DNA from: Conoideocrella luteorostrata
Lineage: Eukaryota; Ascomycota; Sordariomycetes; Hypocreales; Clavicipitaceae
Assembly: GCA_032433595.1 (NCBI GenBank)
Contig: JASWJB010000114.1
Span: forward strand, 1-64,000
DNA length: 64,000 bases
Direction: 5' to 3'
Positions 1 through 11,501 of the stretch are shown piece by piece. A program made the translations under genes and the position numbers. Positions within the stretch are counted from its first letter, which is position 1. Each line of letters opens with the position of its first letter. The notes below the pieces were generated by a model. The model had not been told where the DNA came from. It did no database searches and saw only the letters and a program-made list of their open reading frames with translations.

Positions 1-723
1 AAAAAAACTTAATAATAGATAATCAAAGCCAATAGCTATAGCATACTCTCGTAATCTATCCATTGCCGCCCGCCCCCTGTCGTCAATGCGTGCGCAACCT
101 TGATCAATCTCAGTCAGCCAGCCGAAAACAGCGGCGCCACGCACCACCCACATGCCACCATATGAAAATCGGCGCAATTCTGCCCTCCGAAACGCCGCTT
201 TTCCCCACGATCCAATTCGCCGCGTCGAGCTCGGGGCCCCAAGACGGATGCAGGGGGACACGGGGGCGGAGGCAAGCGGAGCGTAACTGAGCCCGCATCG
301 ACAGGTCCTGCGTAACATGGCAGCATTGCGCGACGTGCGTGCTCGGGATGGAATCTACTTGAGCTGTCTGTCCGCTCTGCTGGCATCCCCCGCGCGTGCG
401 TCGGCCTGCCGGGCTTCGTCGGCTTTGCTTTGCTCATCATGTTTCTGTGTCTCTCGGTTCATTCCCTCCCCGTAATTACTTATATCAACAACCAACATCC
501 AACATCCAACAACCAACGTCAAGTGTCAAGCGTCAAGCGTCAAACGTCAAGCGTCAAAACGTCAGGCGTCAAACGTCAGGTTCAAGCCACAGGTCGTCGT
601 CGTCACTTGACATATAACATCTCATTATTGTAGCACATACCCCCGACATTCAGGCCAAAGCAGTTGGTATCCTTATTATTATTATCCAACTAACCAAGCC
701 CCGGGGGACTGGCCACCGCAAAC
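1..723. other. Intergenic, no gene seen
   Basis: Only short overlapping frames without codon character are present. The stretch contains the heptamer repeat at 486-586 and presumably the promoter and 5' leader of the gene starting at 724. Confidence 0.6.
486..586. repeat. Degenerate CCAACAT / GTCAAGC tandem repeat
   Basis: A run of CCAACAT-like units passes into about eight GTCAAGC/GTCAAAC/GTCAGGC heptamers. It lies about 140 bp upstream of the first gene's ATG. It is non-coding as far as I can see, and nothing suggests a mobile element. Confidence 0.8.
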
Positions 724-1969
724 ATGTCCGCAAAGCTCATCTTGCCGACCCTCTCCCTCTCGGTGTTTTACTTCATCTGGTACTTCTCCTACATTAACGG
801 CCTCAAAACGCTGGGCGATGCAACGGTGCTGGCGAAGAAGCTGCCCGGCCTGAACGAGCCGCTGCGCCTGGAATACACGGGTGTCGAGCCCGTCGATTGG
901 ATGCTGGTCCAGCTGACGACTTTCTTCTGGCCCCTCGCCGATGGAAGCCAGCCTGGCTTGCTGCTGCATTCCATTGCCTTTTCGGGGACTTTCTGCTCTG
1001 CCTGGATTTTGGTGACGCTGGAGTCGTGGAGGAAGGGAAATGCCAGAACAGTGGCAGCCTTGTAAGCCTTCCTTGTTTCTCTCTCTCGCTCTCTCTCACT
1101 GCTTTTCACATATGTCACAAAGTACTCCGTACAAGCAAAGCTAATGGATCAACAGCCCTGCGTTTCTTGGAATAGTGGCCCAGCTCCTGACTTTTGCCTT
1201 CGCAGCACCCCTCTATGGCTATTTGCATCTTACCAGGGCTGCCACGGCATCCAAGCCCAACTCCAAGAACATGCGCATTCCTCACGGTGTCATCAAGGCC
1301 ATTCCCCATGTCTTCACCGTGGGCATGCTCGTCCCCTCTATGCTCATGATTGCACCGCTCTCCGAGATCGTGACCTATGACCTGAAGCAGATCCTCGTTG
1401 CCATCTGGCAGCCCTGGCCGGCCTACGTGGCTATCCTGCTCGTGCTCGCCCACTACACCGTCGGCGGCTTCTTCAGCGATGTCGACACCCCGGCCAACAA
1501 CCGCAAGATCCGAAGCTCTCTCCGCTACGTGTATGCCTTTGCCTTTGCCAACACTGCCATTTCTCACATCATCACCTGGTCCGTTTCTCTGGCTACGGCG
1601 GTGGTGCCGGGCATTTTCCAGGAAAAGTACGCGGATGTGCTGCATCCGCGAAGAGTGTTTGAAACATTCCTGCCTTGGACTTCGCCCGCCCTGAAGGTTG
1701 CTACGGTCGGCCAGGGCGTCCAGGTGTTTTTGAGATGGGACTACCTCATTGGTTCAGCGGGCGTCTTGATCTGGTCTATCAGTCTGTATAGGTCTGCCCA
1801 TCGAGCTGCGAACGTCAAGGTCGGGTTGCTGGAGTTGGCGACAAAGGTTATTGCTCTATCGGCTTTGTCCAGCCCTGTTGGAGCGGCTGTGGAATTGATG
1901 TGGGAGCGCGAGGAGTTGTTCCTTCAGGACGTGGAGAAGCCTGCCAAGGCCGGGTCATCCAAGAAGTAA
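724..1969 (+). CDS. Polytopic integral membrane protein, two exons
   Basis: Exons 724-1061 and 1156-1969 join in frame (a TT|C Phe codon spans the junction) to give about 383 residues. The intron, 1062-1155, starts GTAAGC and ends CAACAG. I see about eight hydrophobic segments: residues 4-23, 59-71, 80-100, 111-137, 161-185 and 192-220, then two or three more near the C terminus. The tail is short and Lys/Ser-rich. There is no signal peptide and no soluble domain. The overall look recalls the small integral membrane proteins found in fungal meroterpenoid and indole-diterpene clusters, but this is a resemblance only. No polyketide synthase, prenyltransferase or P450 lies in the window to support a cluster role. 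The intron carries a copy of the TACTCCGTA motif. The gene structure is well supported; the function is unknown. Confidence 0.85.
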
Positions 1970-3033
1970 CTAATGCATCTGCATAAGACGTAATGGACCT
2001 GCTTGTCCTCTGAGACGAGGATGTGAAACTAGGGAAAAGAAAATGACATCCATTGTCGAGCAGTATAATAAACCTTGTATTTAGTATGAAGAGTACGTAG
2101 TGCCGCTCATCAGCGGAACGACATCATTTCCACCGGAACCACCGTTGGGCTTCCGTGCTGTTTCGTTTCAGGTAACCTTGTGTTTCGCACAGACACTCAT
2201 TTGCTTACAGCTCCTAGTGCAACCCCGGCCAAAGGTTGAAGAAAATAGACCACAGCTCGTCCCGATGGGATGGGTCGTGCGGACCTTGGACGTTCAATGT
2301 TCTGAGAAGCAATTTAGTCAGCCCCAATGACAAAAATATCGCCTGATCCTCGTGGCTTATCAAGCGACCACGGTATGCGTTTCACTTGTCCTTGTTTCAT
2401 TTACGGCGCAAAAAGCCAAACCGGATGCTTTCCGGCGCCTTGGGACAGAATTGATGATAGATGACAACTAGACGGGGGATGTGGAGCAGATAAAAGTGCT
2501 GAAATAACACAAGGTTGTATGGCACATGCGTATGCAGGCGTGCGTTGTTGCTCATCTTATCGTTCTTCGGATGAAAGTCGACATGTGTGATGATAGCCGC
2601 AAATCGTAGAGTCCACGATGCACAGTCCACAGTCCAGACAGATACACACCATGAAGTCAGGAAGCTTCGTCATGATGCGTCGGCGCAAACGCTGCTCCAC
2701 CGTTACCGGTAGCTGAAAATGTACGGGAATGCTCGTGCTGAACTCTATTGTACCAGCGTACTGGATTTTATCCGTCCGTGCCTGGCATACTCAGCGGCTT
2801 GCGCACGTGAAAGTACAAGTCGCGATGCAGGTAACAAACACAGGCTGCTGAAAGGATAACATCGCTCGCGACGTGATTATCGGTGTTGCTCCGCGACATG
2901 GCCACACTAACTAGCCATAGCCAAAACTTTTCAGATTTGCATTCGTTCTGGAACAGCATGCACGCATGCGCGGCATGACGTTATGGTGCGACTTTCATCT
3001 CGATTCCGTAACTTTGGGCTGCCCGTCATGTCG

Positions 3034-3077
3034 TGGTGCATGGTGGTGGTGCATGGTGGTGGTGCATGGTGCATGGT
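3034..3077. repeat. GGTGCATGGTGGT tandem repeat
   Basis: Three to four imperfect copies of a GGTGCATGGTGGT unit in tandem, in non-coding sequence. Confidence 0.85.
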
Positions 3078-3211
3078 AACATCCATCCCATTGTCAGTTG
3101 TCAATGTGTGGGGAACGTCGGTGATAACCTACGGCCGGATGATGGATGCCTTTGATCCTTTAATCAATAGAATCCTCTCGCATCGTTGCCAAGACTTGTG
3201 ACAGGTAGGAC

Positions 3212-3244
3212 GGCTTGCTTGCCTGCTTGCCTGCTTGCTTGCTA
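3212..3244. repeat. CTTGC/CTGC short tandem repeat
   Basis: An alternating GCTTGCTTGCCT pattern over about 33 bp. It is simple low-complexity sequence. Confidence 0.8.
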
Positions 3245-3518
3245 CTTAACCAGCTAGGCAGGTCGAAATGCCTCATCCTGCCCACGCGGCCTGTCCCAGA
3301 CGGGCTGGTAGTTGCTCCCCTGCATGACTGGGGGCAAGACGGCAGTCACCCGCCATCACGAATGACCAATGGCTGCTAAATTGATGGCCAAAGAGGGGAG
3401 CCCAGAGGCAAGCTTTGGGAAGCTCGACGATCTGGAGTCGTGAGATGCATGAGACTGGTTTGTGGGGTATCAACACCCGTAGCACAAGATTCTGAGTTGT
3501 AGTACTAGTAGTTACTAG

Positions 3519-3534
3519 TACGGAGAACTCCGTA
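3519..3534. repeat. Inverted pair of the TACGGAG motif
   Basis: TACGGAG and its reverse complement CTCCGTA are separated by AA, giving a small near-perfect palindrome. It belongs to the intergenic motif family described under findings. Confidence 0.85.
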
Positions 3535-5333
3535 TGGAATAGTTGACTAACTGCTCTATAGTTGACTAACTAGTTGAGTGCACTGGCAGACCATGAACAA
3601 GGGAGCTGGTCTATATGCATAGCTGGGGGTCAGATAGTTAGCCAGGGACTCGACCGGTCGGACATGGTTGGCGCATCCACGCAAAGGATCCCAAAGTATC
3701 TTGCTACCACCGGACAAGGCTGGTAACAATGTAACATGTCAACCAAACTTTGTTCAACGCCAGCAGTTAGGTTATTCGGTGGTTTGCAAGCTGATACTAA
3801 CTGTGCCATAACTAGTCACCATAGTCTTCTCGGTCGGATCGCCGCCGAACCTTGCTACCGAGTCTTGGTCATCTCTCTGTGTCCTGAGCACTCTCCCACA
3901 GCGCCCCAAACGCAGCACAGCTATTGTCAATTCCAACGTGACATTGCTTTATGATAATTTTCTGCACTCTAGAACATCCTGAGCAAACAGTGACACTGTA
4001 TGAGATGCCTTAGATGGCACCCTCGTCTTGAACCAGTTTCGAAACGCAGACGAATACTGCAATTTTCCGGTTGAGTCGGGCCGGAGCATGACTTGAACCG
4101 GGCCAGGGCACAGGATAGCTATCCGTACGGAGTAGCGGGCAGTCGGGAACCATCTGCGACGTGCGTCTCCGGGGACACCGGCGGCAGAGTTGTAACAACT
4201 CAACAGCACCTCCAAGACGTCAGAATCTGTCGGCAGAATTAGTTAACTAGAGAAGGAAAAGGAGAACTAGAGCTAGCAAGAACACGGGCCGCGTGAGACG
4301 GTGGCTAGGTGTGGCGTTAGCCAGGGAAAGCAAAAACTCGTGGACCCAAGACATATCTTTGACCGCGGCAGTGCTGTAATACACCGGTCGGGTGGCTTCT
4401 TGCTGTTTGTCTAGTAAGACTGATTGCATAACCGAGTTGAACCGTGCGTACTCTGCGCTTGACGATTCTTAATGCCGGCCTCGCCTCTCACTCATCTCTC
4501 TCCCTCTTCCCCCGTCTAGTTACCCACCAGGCGGAACCGCCTCACGATACTACATGAGTCCGTATGAAGGAATTCGGTACTCCGTACAGGGAACAATCAA
4601 CAATCAATGTGGGGGTGGCTGGCAAGAGCCCATTGGCTTGTGGTATGCAGCCCACATCGTCATGCTGTGTGGATGGCACTCAATCTGTTCCGTGCCTGGC
4701 AACGTCCTGCCGTTTCGAGGTCTAGCAATGCAACAAGTATTGCTCCGGTGCGGCTATTGATTCCACAGCGTCATCGGGCCTTCCTCCAGTGGGCAATGCT
4801 GTCGCCATATGGAATGCCAGGTCGGGTTTGGAACCTCTTTGTTATCAATCAAGTTGCCTAAATGCTGATTGCTTACCGAGTACCCAGTATGGTTCTTTGT
4901 ATGGAGTATGCTCAGCAAGTTTGGCTCAGCTCCTTGGTCTCGGACTCAAACTTTATCCAGGACGAGCCTCGGCCAGACTTGGATCATGGCCAGCCGTAGC
5001 ATTTGGGCGTAGCTGGACTCTTGAAAGTTCGTACGATTAAATTAGTCAAAGGATGTGTGCGACCCATTCAAAGCTGTTGCGGCCGCCGGTCCCGGTGGGA
5101 TAGTCAGGCCTGTCATGTAAACTGTTAGAGTCCCGCCATCAACAACAATGAAATCTCCTCTCTTGATCGGCCATTTGTCCGGCTTGGGATTGCTTATCCA
5201 GCACAACTCTATAACAGAAGTCACAGCGCTATGGCGTAACGTCCCTGCGCAGTGGTAAACGCCGCTAGATGATAGAATCAGGTCCGGGTTGATCGATAGA
5301 GTTTGCAAACCCGGAAGCTGGAATCAAGGTAGA

Positions 5334-5485
5334 GTGGGCTTTCCCGCGCGGCACCGCTACTACTCCTGTGCAATTATTCGAGTTGTCGTATTGTAGTATT
5401 GCAATCTACGTGGGCTTTCCCGCGTGGCACCGCTACTACTCCTGTGCAATTATTCGAGTTATCGTATTGTAGTATTGCAATCTGC
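5334..5485. repeat. 76-bp direct tandem duplication
   Basis: Unit 1 is 5334-5409 and unit 2 is 5410-5485, directly adjacent. I see three mismatches: C/T, G/A and A/G. All are transitions, and two have the C-to-T or G-to-A sense expected of repeat-induced point mutation, though three changes are too few to conclude. The duplicate has no clear coding content. Confidence 0.95.
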
Positions 5486-6351
5486 GTTTCAACGAAACGT
5501 GAGGAACGCCTCCACATACAACCGAGGTGGGGGATAGTCCTGGTTCGAGCGTGCTGCGTGTCCTTGCCTCTATCTTGACAAGCTGAGACTCGGAGGGACG
5601 TCTGTGTGGGGGGTGTGAGCGTTGCAGCGCCGACGAAACTTCGCCAAGTTGGGCATCCTCGTCCGTTGGTGGAGGACCCATCCGTCCGCCGTTGTTGACC
5701 TTGCTTCAGGCTGTAAATAATGGCGGCGAGAAAATGATGCGTTACTTTGGGGTGGCTTGTTTTGGAAACAAGCTTTGGATGAGATGGAAGGAGACCTGGA
5801 TGGGGCCCCAAGAGAGCCGTTTGTACTTAACCTGGCCGTACGAGACTTAAGAGTTCATAGATAAGCCTCTCTCCTCTTTATCCTATAAGTAGCTAGATGA
5901 AAATTCGACTTTTGCAAAGTTGAAACAATCATCCGCTGTTTTGCGGCGTGTACTTGAGCCTTGGTTGCAGTTGCCCGCTCAGCCGCCAGTGATTAGGAAG
6001 CATCGAACAGCCACTCCTGCCCTCTCTTTTACACGGTTTACAATTTTTCATGATAGGGATCAAATTCCAGTGCCAAGTACGTCTTCTGATATACTTGTAA
6101 CCAATGAGCCGCTGCTATCAGGCACCGTGACTCCTTATCGAATTCGCCGTCAACTACTGCTTATGCCAGTACACAGACACTTTCACTACAGCGGCACTAT
6201 ATTCATCCAAGGAAACAACGATCTTGGGCAAATTGATATATTTCGTCTGCTTCTTGAAGCATAAGTTACCTCGATCTCATTACCGTGCTCATATTCATAC
6301 GGTGCGGTTCTCTCAACGCCGCCAACATCGCTAATAGCTTCCTCCATCACC

Positions 6352-8269
6352 ATGGCTGGAGGAGGAGAACATAACGAAGCGCAGCTTCTGCGATCATTTG
6401 CGATCCGAGCGAAGAAAAATGAAGAAACAACCCTGGGGTTTATACTGGTTCTGGCTGGGATTGGTCTTCTTTTCACATTGTTTCATCTTATCAGACAGTC
6501 CAACCACTGGTTGATGAGAAGAACTGGAGCCTCTAAGCTGCCATCATTCATCACCGCAATCCCAAGGTGTGTATTCCGCAGTCTTTCGTTCTCCGATCAA
6601 GCCACTGACCGTCATGTTGCTGCAGAAGCATCAGGAAACTAAGTCTTCGACGAGCCATTGGACTTCCATCCCTGGGTCATGCTACTATTGTGACGATATT
6701 CTTTGCTCTCAACGTCGTTGGCCTCTTGGTCAACTTAGATAACAAGGCAATGGCATTGGTTACCAACATTGCATCTCGATCCGCATGGTACAGCATCCCC
6801 TCTCCCGGAAAAGATAGGCGGCAGAGGACTAACACTTGCTTGTAGGCTTGCAGTTGCAAATCTTCTCTTCGTTATATTCTTTGCGCTCAAGAATACTCCG
6901 CTGGCCTTTTTGACTGCCTGGTCATATGAACGCCTTAACTGCCTTCACAGAATTTCTGGATACGCAGCTGTGGTCCATACCATTGTCCACACTGTCTGCT
7001 ACTCGTACTATTTTCCTTCGGTAGGCAGGGGCAGTATGCTTCTGCGGACGTCGGACATTATGGGAATCGTGGCTGGCGGATCATGGGTTCTTCTTGCCCT
7101 GGCTGCTGTCCTTATCCGTCGCTGGTGGTATGAGTTGTTCTATTATCTTCATGTTGTCCTATGGATGGTGTCGATTGTTACACTTGCTCTTCATCAGCCT
7201 CGTCTCGCTACCAAGGTCGCCATTGGCACGGTGGTTGCTGGTGCCATGTGGGGGTTAGACCGTATCATTCGACTTTTCCGCCTGATGATTCACAGCACGA
7301 ACAACACCGCTACTCTTACACCACTTCCCAACGGCGGCACTCGAGTGACATTGTCAAAGATGCCCATGGGGGCTATCTCCGGAAAGCATGCCTTCCTATG
7401 GATCCCTCGCATCCGACTCTTCGAAACTCATCCATTCACCATTGCATCTGCGGATCCTCTGGAGTTTGTCATTGCCTCACAAGTTGGCTTTACCGGCGAT
7501 TTACACAAATACGCACTAGCCAATCCTGGGGTTCCTCTCAAAGCATCGATTGAAGGGCCTTACGGTACCGTGCCCGATCCTTCAGCGTTTGAAACGGTGG
7601 TCTTGGTAGCCGGCGGTAGTGGTGCCAGCTTCACCATTGGCCTGGCTCACGCCGTATTGAGACGAATCACGAGAAATACTACCAAACGGGTAGTTTTTAT
7701 TTGGGTAGTTAAATATAACTGTGAGTGAGCGGATAATCAGCGAGAGAAGTCTAAACAATGACTGACAGTAAATAGCATACCTGAAGTGGTTCGCCGACCA
7801 TCTCATTACGCTGGGGAACGATGCTCGATTCTCGATTCTCGTCTTTGTCACAAGGTCAGATCCGCCACAATCACGTTTGGGCTCTGATGCATCTATATCC
7901 AAAGAGATGGAAAAAATCAGCATCAACAATGCCTATGTGGACAAGAGCCAAATGCGAATCATTCACCCGTCCAGCTTAAGCTCCTCGATTGACCTTGAAC
8001 AGTCACGGCGGCCATCTGACAACGACTCAATTTTCACTAGCTCCTCATGCCGGCCCGTGGACTTCCATGGCATACCGATTAATTATCAGAGGCCAGATGT
8101 TGCCACGATAATCCGAGAGGCTATTGGAGACACGAGCGTGGATGAAAGAGTTCTTGTCACGGGATGCGGTCCGGCTAAGCTGATGCACCTAATGAGGGAA
8201 ACGACGACGGATTGTATTCAGGCCGAAGGGCCGAGTATTGAGCTGCATTGCGAGCAGTTTGGATGGTAA
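6352..8269 (+). CDS. Ferric/metalloreductase transmembrane component, FRE family
   Basis: Four exons (6352-6566, 6626-6787, 6846-7720, 7776-8269) give 581 residues. The introns are 55-59 nt and every junction keeps the frame. The protein should pass electrons from NADPH through FAD and two haems to extracellular ferric or cupric ions for uptake. A ferric-reductase membrane domain fills about the first 280 residues. Paired haem-ligand histidines are visible in HRISGYAAVVHTIVH (about 160-174) and again near YLHVVLW and LALHQP (about 228 and 242). The FAD motif HPFT is at 321-324, the NADPH-binding motif GGSGASFT at 382-389, and the ending HCEQFGW is typical of the family. There is no signal peptide; a hydrophobic segment occurs near residues 28-46. 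I chose the ATG at 6352 because it begins the frame that splices cleanly. No multicopper oxidase, iron permease or siderophore gene is nearby. Confidence 0.93.
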
Positions 8270-9507
8270 CGGAATACTTGTTGACAAGTGCAAATATTGT
8301 ATATAGTCCAGATGGGACATTTTTTTTAGAGTCTAGCGTGAGACAGGCTCTCACAATTTTCTTCAAAGTTCGCTGCTGCAAGACAACTCATGAATAGACG
8401 GCTTTGATAGATTAGATTTAATTTATTGGAAATGATGGATTTCATTTTGGACTCTGTTCACGCCTGGCTCACACCGCGCTGCATGACGCAAATTACTGTG
8501 AATATCGAGTTTTTGGTCAATGTTCTCCGGCAAGATATAGGCGGCATCTATTATTTGAACTTACCAATTGAGATGAGTCCACGGATGACGTGGGGCAAAA
8601 AAAGGCCCCATGTACCGGATCATTCAATATCACATCTAGCGCGTGCTGCATTAGTTGATCTATCCGGTGATTTTGAGCACCGTATTTATGTAGTTCCGCC
8701 GTTCACGACAGCCTTCCCAATCATCAGAAGATCACAGATTCAGATCACTTATATCTAATTCAAGGCGCAGCGTCCCCCAACGCTCCTCGAATGTATGCTA
8801 GCCACGACCAGCACTCCCAATTTCTTGATGTCATTGCTTCATAGCTCCACAGCCATACGGATACGTAACCGAGAGAAGGCCTTCGGGATTTGAAGAGATG
8901 TGGTCAACATTACATTATAGTTAATGAACTACACCATGGGAGATCCCCGAGACTGGCCGGTGTCACGATCAGCGGATACTCAATGACGGCTCGTTTGGGT
9001 AGTGTCTCACCGAGTAAGTCCTTGCTTTGAGCTTCTCCACCTTGTTACATGTACGACGCTGGATGATTTCGGAGTCGATTTACAGAAAGCACTAGTTATT
9101 TTGCCGGGAATCATTCAATCTAGCTAGGCTTGCATTAGATCCCGACTCGCGGCCGGGCCACTAACGCAGATCAGGACCGCAGCTGCTATGGTGAACGGCA
9201 ATGAATTAGGTTCATGCAAAAAGTGACCGTCGACGAGGAGAACATGGAGGAAGTCCCCCGAAGGCTTTACCAAAGTAGATGCACGCGTACATCTTGACTC
9301 CTTTGACGCAAGTTTGGAATCGGTGGAATCAGCTGAGATGCTCAAGCCCAACTATCCCGTTGGTAAGGCGACCATATTACGCAGTACGGTCTTTCGCTTG
9401 CCGTCGAGCCGATAGTACCCAGCAGTTGTAAGTAAGTCCTTTTCCAACTCCCCCCTTCAAACCTCGCCCAAGCTGGGGAAGAAACGAATAGAAAAGCTAA
9501 CACTCAG

Positions 9508-9798
9508 GAAATTCCTAGACCGGGCTGTGAAGAGGCCGTGAACAATATGGGGCGTGGTGGGAAAGCAACCTACACTGCCAACACTGGATTTGACGGTCAC
9601 GGTTCGTGTGGTATTGTAGTCGGCTGCGCGATCAAGACTCGTGGTGAGGACCAAGATGGCAGCAACTGTAGATCTCTGGAGGTGACATATGGCAAGATAT
9701 ACGCAAACATGGCTGCTCTACATATGGCTGCAAATACTTTGACAGCGGCTGTTCAGTATCAATTGAACTTCGATACAATTGCTAAGCCGGGGATGTAG
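9508..9798 (+). CDS. Possible terminal exon of a small Cys-containing protein (uncertain)
   Basis: An open frame of 96 codons plus stop follows a good 3' splice site (GCTAAC branch, then ACTCAG). A matching GTAAGT donor at 9432 would make a 76-nt intron. The frame carries four cysteines (PGCEE, GSCG, VGCAIK, SNCRS) and runs on to a TAG stop. I could not find a convincing upstream exon, start codon or signal peptide, and the frame matches no family I know. It may be the tail of a small secreted protein gene, a decayed gene, or chance. Confidence 0.25.
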   Translation, partial: EIPRPGCEEAVNNMGRGGKATYTANTGFDGHGSCGIVVGCAIKTRGEDQDGSNCRSLEVTYGKIYANMAALHMAANTLTAAVQYQLNFDTIAKPGM

Positions 9799-10167
9799 TA
9801 GCCTTGACGACCTGGGCGGACGAAGGGATTCAGTATACCTGAAAAAGCAGAGATCGTACCGGCTGGTCGGTGGACCAACCGTCAACCATTTTACCTGACA
9901 GTAATAGATTTGCAGCGTGTGGCGGGGTGAGTCAGACCGTGCCGTGAATAGAGCCGCACAATAAACAACAATTAAGAGTTCGTGCTTGCGCTCGTGGCTA
10001 TGTTCGCCATGAATCCAGGGCACCATTGAAGTCAAACTCCGAATTGACCAGAGTTTTTCGTGCAAGTGCAAATTGAGAGAAATCTCCGGATTGCGACCAC
10101 TTGCATGCTTGATAATAAATCCTTATGACAGTCAACTTTGACCATACACGTTACGCAGGACTCTGAG

Positions 10168-10188
10168 CTCCGTACGGAGTACTCCGTA
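10168..10188. repeat. Compound TACGGAGTA/TACTCCGTA palindrome
   Basis: The motif is fused head to head in CTCCGTACGGAGTACTCCGTA, making three overlapping half-sites. It lies in non-coding DNA. Confidence 0.9.
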
Positions 10189-11501
10189 GAACCGACACTT
10201 TTATTGTTTGTGGATAGGAGTAATTGGCTGGCCGCAGTGGTTCGCGGCAGTGGCTGCGGACTCTTCAGCACTCGACCACTTATAACTGGTACAAGCCAAT
10301 GCAATAAAAGACAGAGCGCAGTGCAAATGTATTAAATGATTCCGAAGAGCATTTTGCATTAGTAGAAATTGCCCTCTTCGGCATGATGTAGTAAGAAGGC
10401 AGGATTTTCCTGCTCGCTAGGCAAGCTCTCCGGGTTACCCCAAGGAAGTGGAAGCAGGATCAAAACGATAGGGAAGGCAAGGGATCTGATTCCTCGGACA
10501 TCCTCGACGTCTTGGAAGCCCGTGCAAGTAAGTACACCCTCTCAGACATCGACGCAGCAGCCAGCAACCAGCGAATGAGAGCGAGCAAGTCAACCTGCAC
10601 CGACAGAACCGAGGAGAATCTAGTTATTTGCCCTCTGCTCCGTCCTCCGTACCCTGGTACTCCGGCAAGGGTCAATAGTGTGGTTCTAAACAGGCAGATT
10701 CTCATTGCTAACTCGTGGGGACCTCTCATCAAAGGCAAACACATTCTGGCTGCTGAGGTGACTACTGCTTGCGCGAAAGCCAACTGAGGAGTATACAGGT
10801 ATACAGTCGTGTATGGATGGCTGGTCTACTCACCACGTGAGGCTTGGCGGAGCGCACTGCGCGACCAGTACTATGTGTGAAATGAACGGTTACTAGGGGC
10901 AGGGCGGTGGAAATCGTACCAAATTAAGTAGTGAGGTGGGAAACCAAAGGCTCTTAAAAAAAAGTGAGTAGCTTCCACGACGAGATATTTGCTACGGTCG
11001 GCTGGGATCCTGCGGCAAGCGTAGGTTCCGATGAGCTACAGAGTGTCGTGGACGGATTTTTGTGTGCGTATCGAGCAAGCAAACGTTACGCAACTAGAGT
11101 CCCGGGGTGTCTGGAGAGCAAGCTCTGCCGTACTGCCGTTACGTTGCAAGAGTTTCTGCACAATTTCGCTTTCCGTTGTGCTGGAGTGGCGGCGAGACAT
11201 TTCATCGAAACACCGGTCGGCGGGCTATTACAGGATGGCACACATGGTTGGGGACAAGTCGGGTGGTAGAGAATTAAACCTGATTGTAGTACAAAATTGT
11301 ATTCCTCAGTGAGCATCCTGTTGAACCAGCAGAGAAGTCAAGGGTTACCGAAAAATTGCAAGTGAGACCAAGTTTATACCGAGTCTTCATACCGTGACTA
11401 TTCCATCCCTTTATCCCAATTGAGTCTATGACAATGTGAAAAAGAAAGAAGCTATATGACAAGTCCAAGTTGGGCTTCCGCTACGGCCGTACAATCCGCA
11501 C

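Larger units (their letters stand above)
1970..6351. other. 4.4-kb intergenic stretch
   Basis: I found no gene. There are many frames of 60-145 codons on both strands, none with a recognisable domain, and no convincing splice-linked exons. It holds a GGTGCATGGTGGT repeat (3034-3077), a CTTGC/CTGC repeat (3212-3244), three sites with TACGGAG-type motifs (3519-3534, 4126-4134, 4578-4586) and a 76-bp tandem duplication (5334-5485). The last few hundred bases should contain the promoter of the metalloreductase gene. Confidence 0.55.
8270..11501. other. 3.2-kb intergenic stretch
   Basis: I recognise no gene here. The best candidates are a 3' exon-like frame at 9508-9798 (listed separately) and an ATG-less open frame at about 10390-10787 of unknown meaning. 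A compound TACGGAGTA element sits at 10168-10188. The right end is the 3' side of the minus-strand glucanase. Confidence 0.5.

Noticed and set aside
5042..5308. Minus-strand frame with IVVDGG, as in short-chain dehydrogenases
   Set aside because: Six residues without a Rossmann motif, YxxxK or neighbouring context are not evidence of a dehydrogenase.
10390..10787. About 130-codon open frame without ATG
   Set aside because: No start, no clear upstream exon and no recognisable motif; it is probably chance openness.
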